Origin: Moorella sp. Hama-1
GTDB taxonomy: Bacteria > Bacillota > DSM-521 > Neomoorellales > Neomoorellaceae
Length of the DNA stretch: 64,000 nucleotides
Direction of reading: 5' to 3'
NCBI RefSeq assembly: GCF_023734095.1
Contig: NZ_AP024620.1
Coordinates: forward strand, 182,501 to 246,500
In this document: positions 10,215-18,495 of the stretch, piece after piece
Layout of the letters: every line of letters begins with the position of its first letter
Position numbering within the stretch: the stretch's first letter is position 1
Notes under the pieces: generated by a model
What the model saw: only the letters and a program-made list of their open reading frames with translations
Database searches by the model: none
Told to the model about the DNA's origin: nothing
Program-made: the position numbers and the translations under genes

Positions 10215-10231
10215 GCCTGCGTGTTGACCCA

Positions 10232-10263
10232 GCCCCTGCCGTGAAAGCGGCAGGGGCGTTTTT
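10232..10263 (+). terminator. Intrinsic terminator after the SLH fragment
   Basis: GCCCCTGCCG (10232-10241) and CGGCAGGGGC (10248-10257) form a 10-bp stem with loop TGAAAG, followed by GTTTTT. It may be the original terminator of the now truncated SLH gene. Confidence 0.85.
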
Positions 10264-10309
10264 GCGCCCTCGAGAAAGCAAGTACCCTGGCGCCCCGTCG
10301 CTGTCCGGA

Positions 10310-11086
10310 TTACCTGGACGTGGCGGGGCCCAGGGTACCCAGGAGGCAGAAGGGTTTTCCCGCCCGGCGCCCCGCGGCCTCCAGGGCGGCCCGGTCGCCG
10401 GCGGCGAGGAGGCAGGTGGCGGGGCCGGCCGACTTTAGCAGGTCCGGCTCCGGGAGGCCAGACCTCCAGTCGATTTGCAACCCGTATAAAGCGGCCAGGT
10501 CCCGGGCCTCGGCCAGGATGCCCCGGGAGCCGGCGGGGACGATTTCCCGGATGCCCGGCTGGTTGAGGAGCAGGCGCACGGTTTTTAGGTCTACGATTTC
10601 CGGGTCGTCGAGGAAGACCTCGGTCCCGACTTTGGGCCGCCCCAGGAGGGCCAGGGTGTCGCCGGCAGCCAGGCGTCCCATTAACAGCTCCGCGGTTGCC
10701 GCCAGGCCGATGACGGTGATCCCTATCCCGGACTGGGTAGTGGGGACGTTTTTTTCGCTGCTGCCGGTGAGGGCTTTCTCCGGGTCGATGCCCAGCGCGC
10801 GGATCTCGTCGGCCACGCCTTCCCGGATGGCCGCACCTGCAGGCTCCGGCTCGACACAGAGGGTGTTGGCGATGCAGACCGGCCAGGCCCCGGCCGCCAG
10901 GACTTCCATCAGGGCTACCCTGGCGGTAAAGCGGCCCAGGACGTACCCCGGCACCCGCACCACGTCGGCTTCCTTGGGGCCGATGGCCCCGGCGGAGTCG
11001 CAGGCGATCACCAGGGACCTTTGCTCATCCAGGTCCAGGACGGTCAGATCCCGGTAGCGGCGGGGGTAAAGGGGGGCCGGGGTCAT
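10310..11086 (-). CDS. cblS: Alpha-ribazole kinase-like protein (AIR synthase-related)
   Basis: The 258-residue protein resembles the PurM/AIR-synthase-related fold: an acidic DLDEQRSLVIACDSAGAIGP start, a central GIGITVIGLAA segment, and a C-terminal TCLLAAGDRAALEAAG region. The call as CblS rests mainly on context. It overlaps by 4 bp an ECF-type transporter subunit, and both lie behind a cobalamin riboswitch, the arrangement described for CblT-CblS in Listeria and Geobacillus. CblS phosphorylates alpha-ribazole for assembly of the cobalamin lower ligand. Start ATG 11086. The alternative is another PurM-like kinase of B12-linked metabolism. Confidence 0.72.
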   Translation of the reverse strand: MTPAPLYPRRYRDLTVLDLDEQRSLVIACDSAGAIGPKEADVVRVPGYVLGRFTARVALMEVLAAGAWPVCIANTLCVEPEPAGAAIREGVADEIRALGIDPEKALTGSSEKNVPTTQSGIGITVIGLAATAELLMGRLAAGDTLALLGRPKVGTEVFLDDPEIVDLKTVRLLLNQPGIREIVPAGSRGILAEARDLAALYGLQIDWRSGLPEPDLLKSAGPATCLLAAGDRAALEAAGRRAGKPFCLLGTLGPATSR

Positions 11087-11637
11087 TTCCCTTCACCTTT
11101 CCCCCGGCCGGCGGCATAGCTGGCGGGAAATACCCGGCGCAGGCTGGTGAAGGCCGTTGCGGCCAGGACGATGTTCAGGGCGGAAGCGATCAATAAGGGC
11201 ACCACCATGGCCAGGAAGAAGGCTTTGCCGAACCCCGGCAGGGGGATGAACAGTGCCGGGAGCAAAAGGCCGTTGAGGGCTATTCCCACCCCTATCCCCA
11301 ACCAGGGGGAAAGGCGGTAAAAGAGAGCAAAGAGGGCGACGACGGCGGCCATGCCGGCGGCGATAACCAGGTGGAGGGGCAGGGTGAGGGGGAACCCGGC
11401 GGTAAAGGCGGTGAGCAGGTGCCCCAGGGCTGCTACCAGGGCCCCGTCGGCGGGCCCCAGGATGAGGGCGCCGAGAAAGCCGGGAAAAGAATCGAAGGCC
11501 GGGGTGCCGGTAATGCTGGGTATTTTTAGATTGGCGCCCACAGTTGATAGGGCGATGAGCATGGCCAGGGTGGCCAGGCGCCTGGCCGTCCAGCGGCTTG
11601 TCTTAACGGCCGGGGAGGAAACTGCCGGTTTTGCCAT
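11083..11637 (-). CDS. cblT: ECF transporter S component, probable alpha-ribazole transporter
   Basis: The protein has about 184 residues and five or six hydrophobic segments, including ATLAMLIALSTVGANLKIP near the N terminus and the LHLVIAAGMAAVVALFALFY stretch. This is the profile of substrate-binding (S) subunits of energy-coupling-factor importers. Start ATG 11637 was chosen because AGGAAGGTG precedes it; an upstream in-frame ATG at 11703 would lie inside the terminator. The ECF motor subunits are not nearby. The riboswitch and cblS partner point to a corrinoid precursor, most likely alpha-ribazole. Confidence 0.75.
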   Translation of the reverse strand: MAKPAVSSPAVKTSRWTARRLATLAMLIALSTVGANLKIPSITGTPAFDSFPGFLGALILGPADGALVAALGHLLTAFTAGFPLTLPLHLVIAAGMAAVVALFALFYRLSPWLGIGVGIALNGLLLPALFIPLPGFGKAFFLAMVVPLLIASALNIVLAATAFTSLRRVFPASYAAGRGKGEGK

Positions 11638-11705
11638 GTTTGCTTCACCTTCCTGATATAAAGATTTTGTCAGTGGCAATCCGGGGGGCCGGGTCGCCCC
11701 CAATT

Positions 11706-11740
11706 AAAAAGTCCCCAGCCGTCTTCCGGCTGGGGACTTT
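11706..11740 (-). terminator. Riboswitch-linked terminator hairpin
   Basis: Read on the minus strand, AAAGTCCCCAGCCG pairs with CGGCTGGGGACTTT, followed by TTAATTG. It lies between the cobalamin aptamer and cblT. This is the expected expression platform: with B12 bound, transcription ends here. Confidence 0.85.
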
Positions 11741-11791
11741 ACCATCATCCCCGGTTGCTTCTCCCCTTTCCTGGCGAAGGTGAGAGGTCCC

Positions 11792-11970
11792 ATGGACAGG
11801 CAGGTCTCCTGGCTCGCGCTTCCTTGTTTTACGATGCCTTCCCGGGAACTATCCCAGTGGCGTTATATCGCAAACTCCACGCTCACAGTGGCGGGACCGC
11901 GCCGGATCACCGCCTGAAAAGGCGGTTACCGGACTTCCCTATTCTTCCCCTCCCGGGGACACCTGTCCAT
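11792..11970 (-). promoter_or_regulatory. Cobalamin riboswitch
   Basis: On the minus strand the conserved B12 element is clear: the B12 box GCCAGGAGACCTGCC near the 3' end, the GCCACTG motifs, the GGGAAGTCCGGT core, and a closing stem of ATGGACAGG with CCTGTCCAT at the two ends. It sits ahead of the terminator hairpin and cblT-cblS, so adenosylcobalamin should shut the operon off. The 11971-12277 gap beyond it contains only AT-rich promoter-like sequence and a small GGCCGG inverted repeat that I cannot name. Confidence 0.95.
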
Positions 11971-12277
11971 TTTCCATATATGGTTGTCAATTATTAATAT
12001 AATCCACCACCAGGCTTTTAGCAAGTCCTGTTTCCGAAAGTAAGCCCGGGAAAGTCCATGACAAATTTGTCGCCGCGAATAGTATTGGGGCTAAGTTGTC
12101 CGTTATTCCTGGCGGAAAAGGCCGGCTCCGGCCGGGTTGCCCTGGCTCGCCAGCCAATTGACCGCACCGGTGAGCGGGGCGCGGAAGCTATATAGAAACT
12201 ATATAAATAACGTCCCCTGCCCATGAACTTGCTGTTGCCGGGGTATACTAGATTTGATTGATAGCAAGGGAGTGGGC

Positions 12278-12778
12278 ATGATGGACGATGATGCTTCTTT
12301 ACGGGAAAAGGTGCGGCAGCTCCTGCGCGAGGACAAGGACCTGCGCGATTATGGCCTTAACGCTGACGTGGTGGCGGGCGAGGTCCAGCTCCAAGGGATC
12401 GTCGATACTCTGAAGGAGAAGGAGCGGGCCGGAAGGCTAGTGCGGCAGGTTCCGGGGGTGAAAGGGGTGGCCAATGCCGTGGCTATCAGCACCGACGGGG
12501 CCGTCCGGGACGAGGACGTGACCATGGAGGTCAACGAGGAGCTGGATCAGGACCCGCGGGTGGACCTGCGCCATATTGGCGCCGAAAGCGTTGGCGGCCA
12601 CGGCACGGTGGTTTTAAAGGGCCGGGCGGAAGACCCGGCCGAGGTGGAGGCGGCCCGGGAGGCGGCATTTAAAGCCCGGGGTGTAACCCGGGTAGTGAGC
12701 CAGGTTAAGGTAGGGGAAGAGGAAATGAGCCTGGAAAATATTTTCCACAGCCAGGTGAATAACGATAGGGAAGAGTAA
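12278..12778 (+). CDS. BON-domain protein
   Basis: The 166-residue protein is built of two BON modules: about 5-70 (LREKVRQLLREDKDLRDYG to VRQVPGVKGVANAVAIS) and 80-150 (VTMEVNEELDQDPRVD to ARGVTRVVSQVKV). BON domains are thought to bind phospholipid or other hydrophobic surfaces. No signal peptide is visible, so this one is probably cytoplasmic. ATG 12278 was chosen because AAGGGAG stands 5 bases ahead; ATG 12281 is also possible. It is a single gene flanked by a terminator and divergent from the cobalamin riboswitch. Function unknown. Confidence 0.82.
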   Translation: MMDDDASLREKVRQLLREDKDLRDYGLNADVVAGEVQLQGIVDTLKEKERAGRLVRQVPGVKGVANAVAISTDGAVRDEDVTMEVNEELDQDPRVDLRHIGAESVGGHGTVVLKGRAEDPAEVEAAREAAFKARGVTRVVSQVKVGEEEMSLENIFHSQVNNDREE

Positions 12779-12779
12779 G

Positions 12780-12830
12780 GTTGAATCGGCTGCGGGAGGG
12801 CTTTCCTCCCGCGGCTCAATTTATATTTAT
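12780..12830. terminator. Bidirectional terminator between convergent genes
   Basis: GCGGGAGG and CCTCCCGC (about 12792-12813) form the core of a long stem that extends into TTGA/TCAA. AT-rich sequence follows on both sides. It separates the BON gene from the convergent radical SAM gene. Confidence 0.7.
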
Positions 12831-12837
12831 TGCCATT

Positions 12838-15060
12838 TCACCTGGATAACAAATAATATACCCTTGCCTCACTTCCAGGGGGGCCGTAGTAAAAGAAGGT
12901 CAGGGTCGGGTCGTCGTGTTCCGGCCTCTCCGGGTGGCAGGGGAAGAGTTCGATAAAACCGTGACGGCGCAGGTTTGCCGGGGCTTCTTTCGCGAGCCCC
13001 GGTATATATTTTTCTATGGACCGGGGAGCGGTTATCCGCACCATGCAATTTGCACGCTCCTCACCTGTCAGGGGCGAGGGCGGCACCCAGTCCGGGAAGT
13101 TGCGGCTGCAGTCGCGGCGGAGGAAATCGAATTTCAGGAGCTGGTAGAAGCGATCGAGCTGAGCCTGCGTAAGGTTACGTAAGCACCCTGCCCGTGCCAT
13201 GATGGCAGCAGGCTGTTCTGCTTCTGTAGGCCTGTGCGCTGGCTCCAGTTTGCTAGGTGTTTCCTCTGGCCTAACCTTTTTCAGCCCGGCCTCGGGGATG
13301 GGGATTTTACCGGGACCGGCGGGGGGATTCCCATGGCTGCCTGCCCCATGAATGTTGCCGGCTCCATTCCGGAGGCTACTATGATAACCTGGTAAGGGTT
13401 GTATGACGATCCTCGTGGCGATTCCCCGGGTCAGGCTGAGGGCAAAGACGGCCAGGTGGTTAAAGAGATCCCGCTGGCTATGGCCGCGGCGCAAGAGGCC
13501 CCGGGTCTCCCACCAGGCGGCCAGGGCTGCATAACAGGCGAAGGGGCTGCCGTTAAAGGCCGCTTGTACCAGGTAGTCCAGGGCGTGATCGGCCAGGTGG
13601 CTGTTCCCGTAATACTTGAGAAGGACTTCAATGTCGTGGAGGCGCAGCATCTCCTCGTAAGCGATGGCGCTGCTGGCCAGGACCTGGTAGGGCGGCCGGT
13701 CAAGGTAAAGGTAGCCGAATTCCCCGGCCCGGGCACGCAGGTCGGTGCCTTTTAGGAGCTTCAAGAAACCGAGCTGGATTTCGTGGGGCTTCAGGGCGGC
13801 CACGGCGTCGAAACTTTTACCTACGCCGGCGTAGCCTTCGCCGGGCAGGCCGGCGATAAGGTCCAGGTGCAGGCGGATGTTACCTGCTGCCTGCAGGCGG
13901 CGGATATTAGCGGCCAGGAGTTCCCAGTCCTGGCGGCGATTACAGCGGGCGTTTACCCCGGCGTCGATGGTCTGGACGCCGATTTCGAACTGGAAGAGGC
14001 CCGGCGGTACCCGGCTTAAAAAGGAAAGCATCTCCTCGTCCAGGTGGTCGCCGGCGATTTCAAAATAAAAGCGGGCTTTAGGCCGGAGGGAGAGGAGATA
14101 CTCCCAGATAGCCAGGGCCCTTTTTTTATGGGCGTTAAAGGTACGGTCGACAAACTTGATCTCCCGCACCCCGGCCGCCAACAGCCGCGCCAGGTTCTCC
14201 CGTACCCGTTCCAGGGAGAAGTAGCGCAGGCCCATCGTGGTGGAGGAGAGGCAGAAGCCGCAGGCAAAAGGACAGCCGCGGGAGGTTTCGTAATAGACAG
14301 TGCGCTGGCGGAGGTCGTTAACGCCTGTGGCCAGGTCCTCCGCGTAAGGGAAGGGGATCGCGTCCAGGTCTTTATAATACGGAGAGGGGGTGGTCTCCGG
14401 CCCTCCGGCCCCTTTCGTTTGCGGGGTGGGGGTATGGCCGGGAAGAGCGGGGCGCATAGCGAGGGTTGCAGTATCAACCGGGTTAAGATGGATTAACCCA
14501 CCCTGCCGCCAGGCCAGGCCCGGTATGGCGGCCAGAATGGATGGGTTGAGCCGGTCCGGAACGGAGGCACCCGCCGGGACGGGTACGGGCCCCGGGCCGG
14601 ATCGCTCTCCGGTTTCCGGGGCCTTAATAGTGGTAAGGGCTTCCTTCCGGCTCCCTGCTGGGAGGCGCTGCTCCCCGGCCAGCCGTTCCAGGAGGGCGCG
14701 GAAGGGGATTTCCCCTTCACCGGTGATTACCAGGTCGACCTGGGGGTTTTGCGCTAGAAAAGCGGCCGTATCGAAGGAGACCTCCGGGCCGCCGCAGAGG
14801 ATGGTGAGTTCGGGCCGTACTTTCTTAAGAATCGCCGCTACGGCCAGGGTGGGCTCAATATTCCAGATATAGCAGGAAAAGGCCACCAGGTCGGGCCGGT
14901 GGCGGTAGATGGCGGCGGCGATATGTTCCGGGCGGTCATTGATGGTGAACTCGTCCAGGATAAACTCCAGGGGCAGGTCGCGGCAGCAGGCCCGCAGGTA
15001 GCGCAGGGCCAGATTGACGTGGATGTACTTGGCGTTGAGGGTAGTTAACAGGACTCGCAA
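12838..15060 (-). CDS. B12-binding radical SAM protein with DUF4080 tail
   Basis: The 740-residue protein begins with a cobalamin-binding-type Rossmann domain (1-140; VLLTTLNAKYIHVNLALRYL, LCGGPEVSFD). A radical SAM core follows with the CxxxCxxC cluster motif in SRGCPFACGFC (Cys about 262, 266, 269), then a DUF4080-like C terminus. The substrate is unknown; such proteins often methylate or rearrange unactivated carbons. Low-complexity Pro/Gly-rich inserts (about 165-200 and 580-625) are unusual and may be lineage-specific. Start is TTG 15060 with GGAGGG upstream. The B12 link matches the nearby cobalamin-controlled operon only by theme. Confidence 0.88.
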   Translation of the reverse strand: MRVLLTTLNAKYIHVNLALRYLRACCRDLPLEFILDEFTINDRPEHIAAAIYRHRPDLVAFSCYIWNIEPTLAVAAILKKVRPELTILCGGPEVSFDTAAFLAQNPQVDLVITGEGEIPFRALLERLAGEQRLPAGSRKEALTTIKAPETGERSGPGPVPVPAGASVPDRLNPSILAAIPGLAWRQGGLIHLNPVDTATLAMRPALPGHTPTPQTKGAGGPETTPSPYYKDLDAIPFPYAEDLATGVNDLRQRTVYYETSRGCPFACGFCLSSTTMGLRYFSLERVRENLARLLAAGVREIKFVDRTFNAHKKRALAIWEYLLSLRPKARFYFEIAGDHLDEEMLSFLSRVPPGLFQFEIGVQTIDAGVNARCNRRQDWELLAANIRRLQAAGNIRLHLDLIAGLPGEGYAGVGKSFDAVAALKPHEIQLGFLKLLKGTDLRARAGEFGYLYLDRPPYQVLASSAIAYEEMLRLHDIEVLLKYYGNSHLADHALDYLVQAAFNGSPFACYAALAAWWETRGLLRRGHSQRDLFNHLAVFALSLTRGIATRIVIQPLPGYHSSLRNGAGNIHGAGSHGNPPAGPGKIPIPEAGLKKVRPEETPSKLEPAHRPTEAEQPAAIMARAGCLRNLTQAQLDRFYQLLKFDFLRRDCSRNFPDWVPPSPLTGEERANCMVRITAPRSIEKYIPGLAKEAPANLRRHGFIELFPCHPERPEHDDPTLTFFYYGPPGSEARVYYLLSR

Positions 15061-15195
15061 AGGTTACCCTCCTGTGTTTCCTGCCAGACACGGGCAAGAA
15101 AATGTAGTTCGAGATATCTTTCGCTATAGCCCCGGGACCTTGCTTTGATGGGTCCTTTGGAAGTGTTCCATCTGGGAGCGGTAATGACCTGCAGC

Positions 15196-15217
15196 CTGAA
15201 AAAGGCCCGGGGGCCTG
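15196..15217 (-). terminator. Intrinsic terminator after thiI
   Basis: On the minus strand AGGCCC-CC-GGGCCT is followed by TTTTTC. The loop is very short, so pairing probably opens by a base pair or two. It lies in the 306-bp gap 15061-15366, where I see no gene. The rest of the gap is GC-rich with several short inverted repeats and no riboswitch I recognise. Confidence 0.55.
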
Positions 15218-15366
15218 CAGACTTTTACCCCGGTACTCCGGCCTGCCAGCCGGTAGAGCAGGCTTTGTAACCCGCACTTAGCCGCCTGTTACTTCGCCTG
15301 GGTCGGCAACCCGGCTGCTGAATATAATAGCAGGCAGTCTGCACTAACTGCATGGCCATCGTGGAT

Positions 15367-16542
15367 CTACATCCGGCTTTCGGCTTCGGGTTCTACAGTT
15401 AGAATTTCTAGATTCCCCAAGCACTCCTCGATAAGTTCCGCCACGGCCAGGTTCTTTTCGGCCGCCTCCACCCGGGCCAGGGGCGGTTTGGTGGCCGGGT
15501 GTTTGGGGACGAAGAGGGTGCAGCAGTCTTCGTAGGGCCGGATGGAGATGTCGTAGGTGCCGATGCGGCGGGCAACCTCGATGATCTCGCTTTTGTCCCA
15601 GGCCACCAGGGGCCTTAAGACCGGCAGGTCGACCACCTTGTTGATGACGGCCATGCTTTGCAGGGTCTGGCTGGCCACCTGGCCCAGGCTCTCCCCCGTC
15701 AGCAGGGCCAGGGCGCCTTCCTGATCGGCCACAGTCTGCGCAATGCGGAACATCATCCGCCGCATAATGGTTACGTAGAACTCCTCCGGGCAGTGCTGGC
15801 GGATGGCCTTCTGGATGTTGGTAAAGGGGGCGATGACCAGGCGCAGGGGGCCGCCGTACCCGGCCAGGACCCGGCAGAGGTCGATGACCTTTTCCTTGGA
15901 CCGCTCGCTGGTAAAGGGGAAGCTGTAGAAGTGCAGGCCCGTGAGCTCCAGGCCCCGCTTCATACCCATATAGCCGGCCACCGGGCTGTCGATGCCCCCG
16001 GAGATAAGGAGCAGGCCGCGGCCGGTTACGCCCACAGGCAGGCCTCCGGGACCGGGGATGGTGCGGGAGTAGACGTAGGCCCCTTCGTCGCGGAGCTCCA
16101 CGTGGATAAAACGATCGGGGTGATGGACGTCCACGCGCTGGCCCGGGCTGTGGTTGAGGAGGTAGGCCCCCAGCTCCTGGTTGACTTGGGGCGAGGTAAG
16201 GGGGAAACGCTTGTTGGGCCGCTGGGTCTGGACCTTGAAGGTGGCGCCGGGGGAATCCGCCAGGACGGCCAGGGCCGCCTCTTGGATAGCCGCCAGCTCG
16301 AGGGGAGCGGTGACTACCGGACTCAGGGAGACGATGCCGAAGACCCGCTGCAAGCGCCCGCTGACTATTTCCAGGTCGTCGTGGAGATCGACAAAGATGC
16401 GGCCGAAGGTCTTCCGCATTTTATGGGGCGGCAGGCCGGCCAGGGCTTGGCGCATGTTGGCCAGGAGCCGGTCTTCAAAGTAGGGGCGGTTGTTGCCCTT
16501 GAGGCTGATCTCGCCGTAACGGACCAGGAGAGATGTATACAT
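15367..16542 (-). CDS. thiI: tRNA 4-thiouridine synthetase ThiI
   Basis: The 391-residue protein has an N-terminal ferredoxin-like and THUMP region (1-165; RYGEISLKGNNR) and a PP-loop ATPase with SGGIDSP at 181-187. It adenylates U8 of tRNA and transfers sulfur received from a cysteine desulfurase. The C-terminal rhodanese domain of the E. coli type is absent, as in most Firmicutes; a DCC pair near the end (YEDCCTLFVPKHP) could carry sulfur. ATG 16542 is preceded by CGGAGGAG, which forms the edge of a family A repeat. nifS lies upstream on the same strand. Confidence 0.94.
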   Translation of the reverse strand: MYTSLLVRYGEISLKGNNRPYFEDRLLANMRQALAGLPPHKMRKTFGRIFVDLHDDLEIVSGRLQRVFGIVSLSPVVTAPLELAAIQEAALAVLADSPGATFKVQTQRPNKRFPLTSPQVNQELGAYLLNHSPGQRVDVHHPDRFIHVELRDEGAYVYSRTIPGPGGLPVGVTGRGLLLISGGIDSPVAGYMGMKRGLELTGLHFYSFPFTSERSKEKVIDLCRVLAGYGGPLRLVIAPFTNIQKAIRQHCPEEFYVTIMRRMMFRIAQTVADQEGALALLTGESLGQVASQTLQSMAVINKVVDLPVLRPLVAWDKSEIIEVARRIGTYDISIRPYEDCCTLFVPKHPATKPPLARVEAAEKNLAVAELIEECLGNLEILTVEPEAESRM

Positions 16543-16549
16543 GTGACTC

Positions 16550-16655
16550 CTCCGAAATAAGATGTGTGAGGTGGGAGGTGGGATTCTTGTAGAAACTGGC
16601 TGCGCCAGTTTCAGATTAAAGCTGTTCTACCCCTCGCTTCTGCCGCCCGTCGGGG
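16550..16655 (-). repeat. Family A repeat, copy A1
   Basis: It fills the gap between nifS and thiI. The central palindrome is at 16592-16612 (core AAACTGGCTGCGCCAGTTT). A purine-rich arm on the plus strand (16561-16583) and ATTAAAGC flank it. In the direction of thiI the element ends in TTTCGGAGGAG, which is the thiI Shine-Dalgarno. Confidence 0.8.
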
Positions 16656-16663
16656 TGGCTACC

Positions 16664-17815
16664 CTACAGCGACCATAATTCCTGCACGCAATCTTTAAAG
16701 GCGGCCACGACGGGCGCGATCTCCGCCGGGGTATTTAGAGCCCCCAGGCTGATGCGGATGGCCCCCTCCTGGCGCCAGCGTTCCAGGTGCAGGGCCTGGA
16801 GGACGTGGCTGGCGTCCTGGTGCCGGGAGTGGCAGGCCGAGCCGGTGGAGACATAGACGCCCCGCTGTTCCAGCATATGGACCAGGACCTCGGCCCGCAC
16901 GCCGGGGAAGGAGACGTTCAGGATCTGCGGCGCGGCCGCCGCCGGGTCGGGGCCGTTGATGACGGCGCCGGGGATTTCCGCCACCAAGCGCCGGGCCAGT
17001 TCAAGCTTGATCTCCTGCATCCTGGTGGTCCGCGCGGTAAAGTCGGCCGCGGCCAGGCGGGCGGCGACGCCGAAACCGGCAATGCCCGGGGTGTTCTCCG
17101 TGCCGGAGCGCTGGCCGGCCTCCTGGCCGCCACCGGTCAACAGGGGCTCCAGGCGCAGGCCTTCTTTGATGTACAGGGCGCCTACACCCTTGGGGCCGTG
17201 GATTTTATGGGCACTTAAGGAAAGGAGGTCAATACCGTCCCTGTGGCAGTCCAGGGGGATCTTGCCGTAGCCCTGGATGTGGTCAACGTGGAAGACGGCC
17301 CGGCTGCGGCTGTGGACCAGCCGGGCTACCTCAGCAACAGGTTGCCGGGAGCCGATCTCATTGTTGACGCTCATAATGCTGACCAGGATGGTGTCCTCCC
17401 CCAGGGCCACCTCCAGGTCTGCCGGGCGGACCTGGCCCCGGGCGTCCACGGGGAGGTAGGTTACCTCGTAACCCTCGACCTCCAGGCTGCGGCAGGTGGC
17501 CAGAATGGAGGGGTGCTCAATGACGGTGGTGATGAGGTGTTTACCCTGGCGCCGCCGCGCCCGGGCCACCCCCCGCAGGGCCCAGTTGTTGGCTTCGGTG
17601 CCGCCGGAGGTAAAGTAAATCTCCCCCGGCCCGGCACCGATAAGGCCGGCTACCTGGCGGCGGGCCTCCCCCAGGGCCTTTTCCGCCTTTACCCCCAGGC
17701 CGTGGAGGGAAGAAGGGTTGCCGTAGTTTTCCGTCAGCATCCCATTGATGACAGCTGTGACCTCCGGCAGGGGTGCCGTAGTAGCGCTATTGTCCAAATA
17801 AATTATTGGCGGCAA
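16664..17815 (-). CDS. nifS: Cysteine desulfurase (NifS/IscS family)
   Basis: The 383-residue PLP enzyme takes sulfur from cysteine as a persulfide. Family marks are IYLDNSATT at the N terminus, the pyridoxal lysine in SAHKIHGPKG (about Lys204), HVDHIQGYGK, and the catalytic cysteine in STGSACHSR (about Cys328). TTG 17815 was chosen because GGAGG stands 8 bases upstream and homologues start at PPIIYLDN; longer frames would add an unrelated basic leader. It lies upstream of thiI on the same strand, which makes it the likely sulfur donor for s4U. Confidence 0.92.
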   Translation of the reverse strand: MPPIIYLDNSATTAPLPEVTAVINGMLTENYGNPSSLHGLGVKAEKALGEARRQVAGLIGAGPGEIYFTSGGTEANNWALRGVARARRRQGKHLITTVIEHPSILATCRSLEVEGYEVTYLPVDARGQVRPADLEVALGEDTILVSIMSVNNEIGSRQPVAEVARLVHSRSRAVFHVDHIQGYGKIPLDCHRDGIDLLSLSAHKIHGPKGVGALYIKEGLRLEPLLTGGGQEAGQRSGTENTPGIAGFGVAARLAAADFTARTTRMQEIKLELARRLVAEIPGAVINGPDPAAAAPQILNVSFPGVRAEVLVHMLEQRGVYVSTGSACHSRHQDASHVLQALHLERWRQEGAIRISLGALNTPAEIAPVVAAFKDCVQELWSL

Positions 17816-17954
17816 GTTTAAAACCTCCAGGATAACTCTACCCGAACCTTCTTTTCGCCGTGGCCGCTGGCCCCGGCGTTTTCTATTATTATACAACAAT
17901 TATCTTCAACTTAAAGGCTCTGGCCACAGCTCTAATTATTTTCGTGGACTTCAC

Positions 17955-18117
17955 ACTCTATTTCACAGGAGCCCCTCATGGGGGCAAACTCCACCAGCGA
18001 ACGGGAGAAATGAGAGGTAAGGCTTTAATCTGAAACTGGCGCAGCCAGTTTCGACGAGCCTCCCACCTCTCACCTCCCACATCTCACATCTCATATCTCA
18101 TTTCGGAGGAGACTCCC
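17955..18117 (+). repeat. Family A repeat, copy A2
   Basis: The order is: CAGGAG and an ATG at 17978, an A/G-rich arm (17998-18018), TTTAATCT, the palindrome at 18032-18052 (core AAACTGGCGCAGCCAGTTT), a C/T-rich arm made of degenerate CTCACCTCCCA units (18058-18100), and TTTCGGAGGAG. No gene follows directly; the next 220 bp lead into copy A3. The whole 17816-18495 stretch holds the nifS upstream region and these two repeats. Confidence 0.85.
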
Positions 18118-18334
18118 ATGTCGCCGGGCGGCACCAGCAGGGGATGAGAACTGTAAGCGCATAGCGCACCTCGTATTTAGCCAACCATCTTAGACACCAC
18201 TCCCCAACCATCAGCATATTGTAAACTAGTCTCCTGCCCTTAATTTCCGGTGGATTCTTTATAGTGGCGTGCACCGTTAGTGAACGGGGGGTATGAAAGA
18301 AAGGAGTCCCCCCTTTTATCTCCTATTTCTCATA

Positions 18335-18487
18335 TTTCATTTCGGAGGAACCCTTCATGGTGGCACACCGCCACCAGCAATCGGGAGAAATGAGGGGCAG
18401 GCCAGCTTTAATCGGAAACTGGCGCAGCCAGTTTCCGCAGGCCTCCCACCTCTCACCTCCCACTTCTCACATCTCATTTTGGGGGAG
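18335..18487 (+). repeat. Family A repeat, copy A3
   Basis: The architecture is that of A2. It has TTTCGGAGGAA before ATG 18357, palindrome 18415-18435, a pyrimidine-rich arm (18443-18476), and TTTTGGGGGAG at the right edge. That edge is the only plausible Shine-Dalgarno for the protease gene starting at 18496. Confidence 0.85.
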
Positions 18488-18495
18488 TGGCGCCT

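Noticed and set aside
10320-11057. 245-codon plus-strand frame opposite cblS
   Set aside because: It is a basic, Arg/Ser/Pro-rich shadow translation; the minus-strand gene has domain, start and operon support.
11971-12253. Second riboswitch upstream of the BON gene
   Set aside because: Some GC-rich inverted repeats are present, but the sequence does not fit any riboswitch core I can identify.
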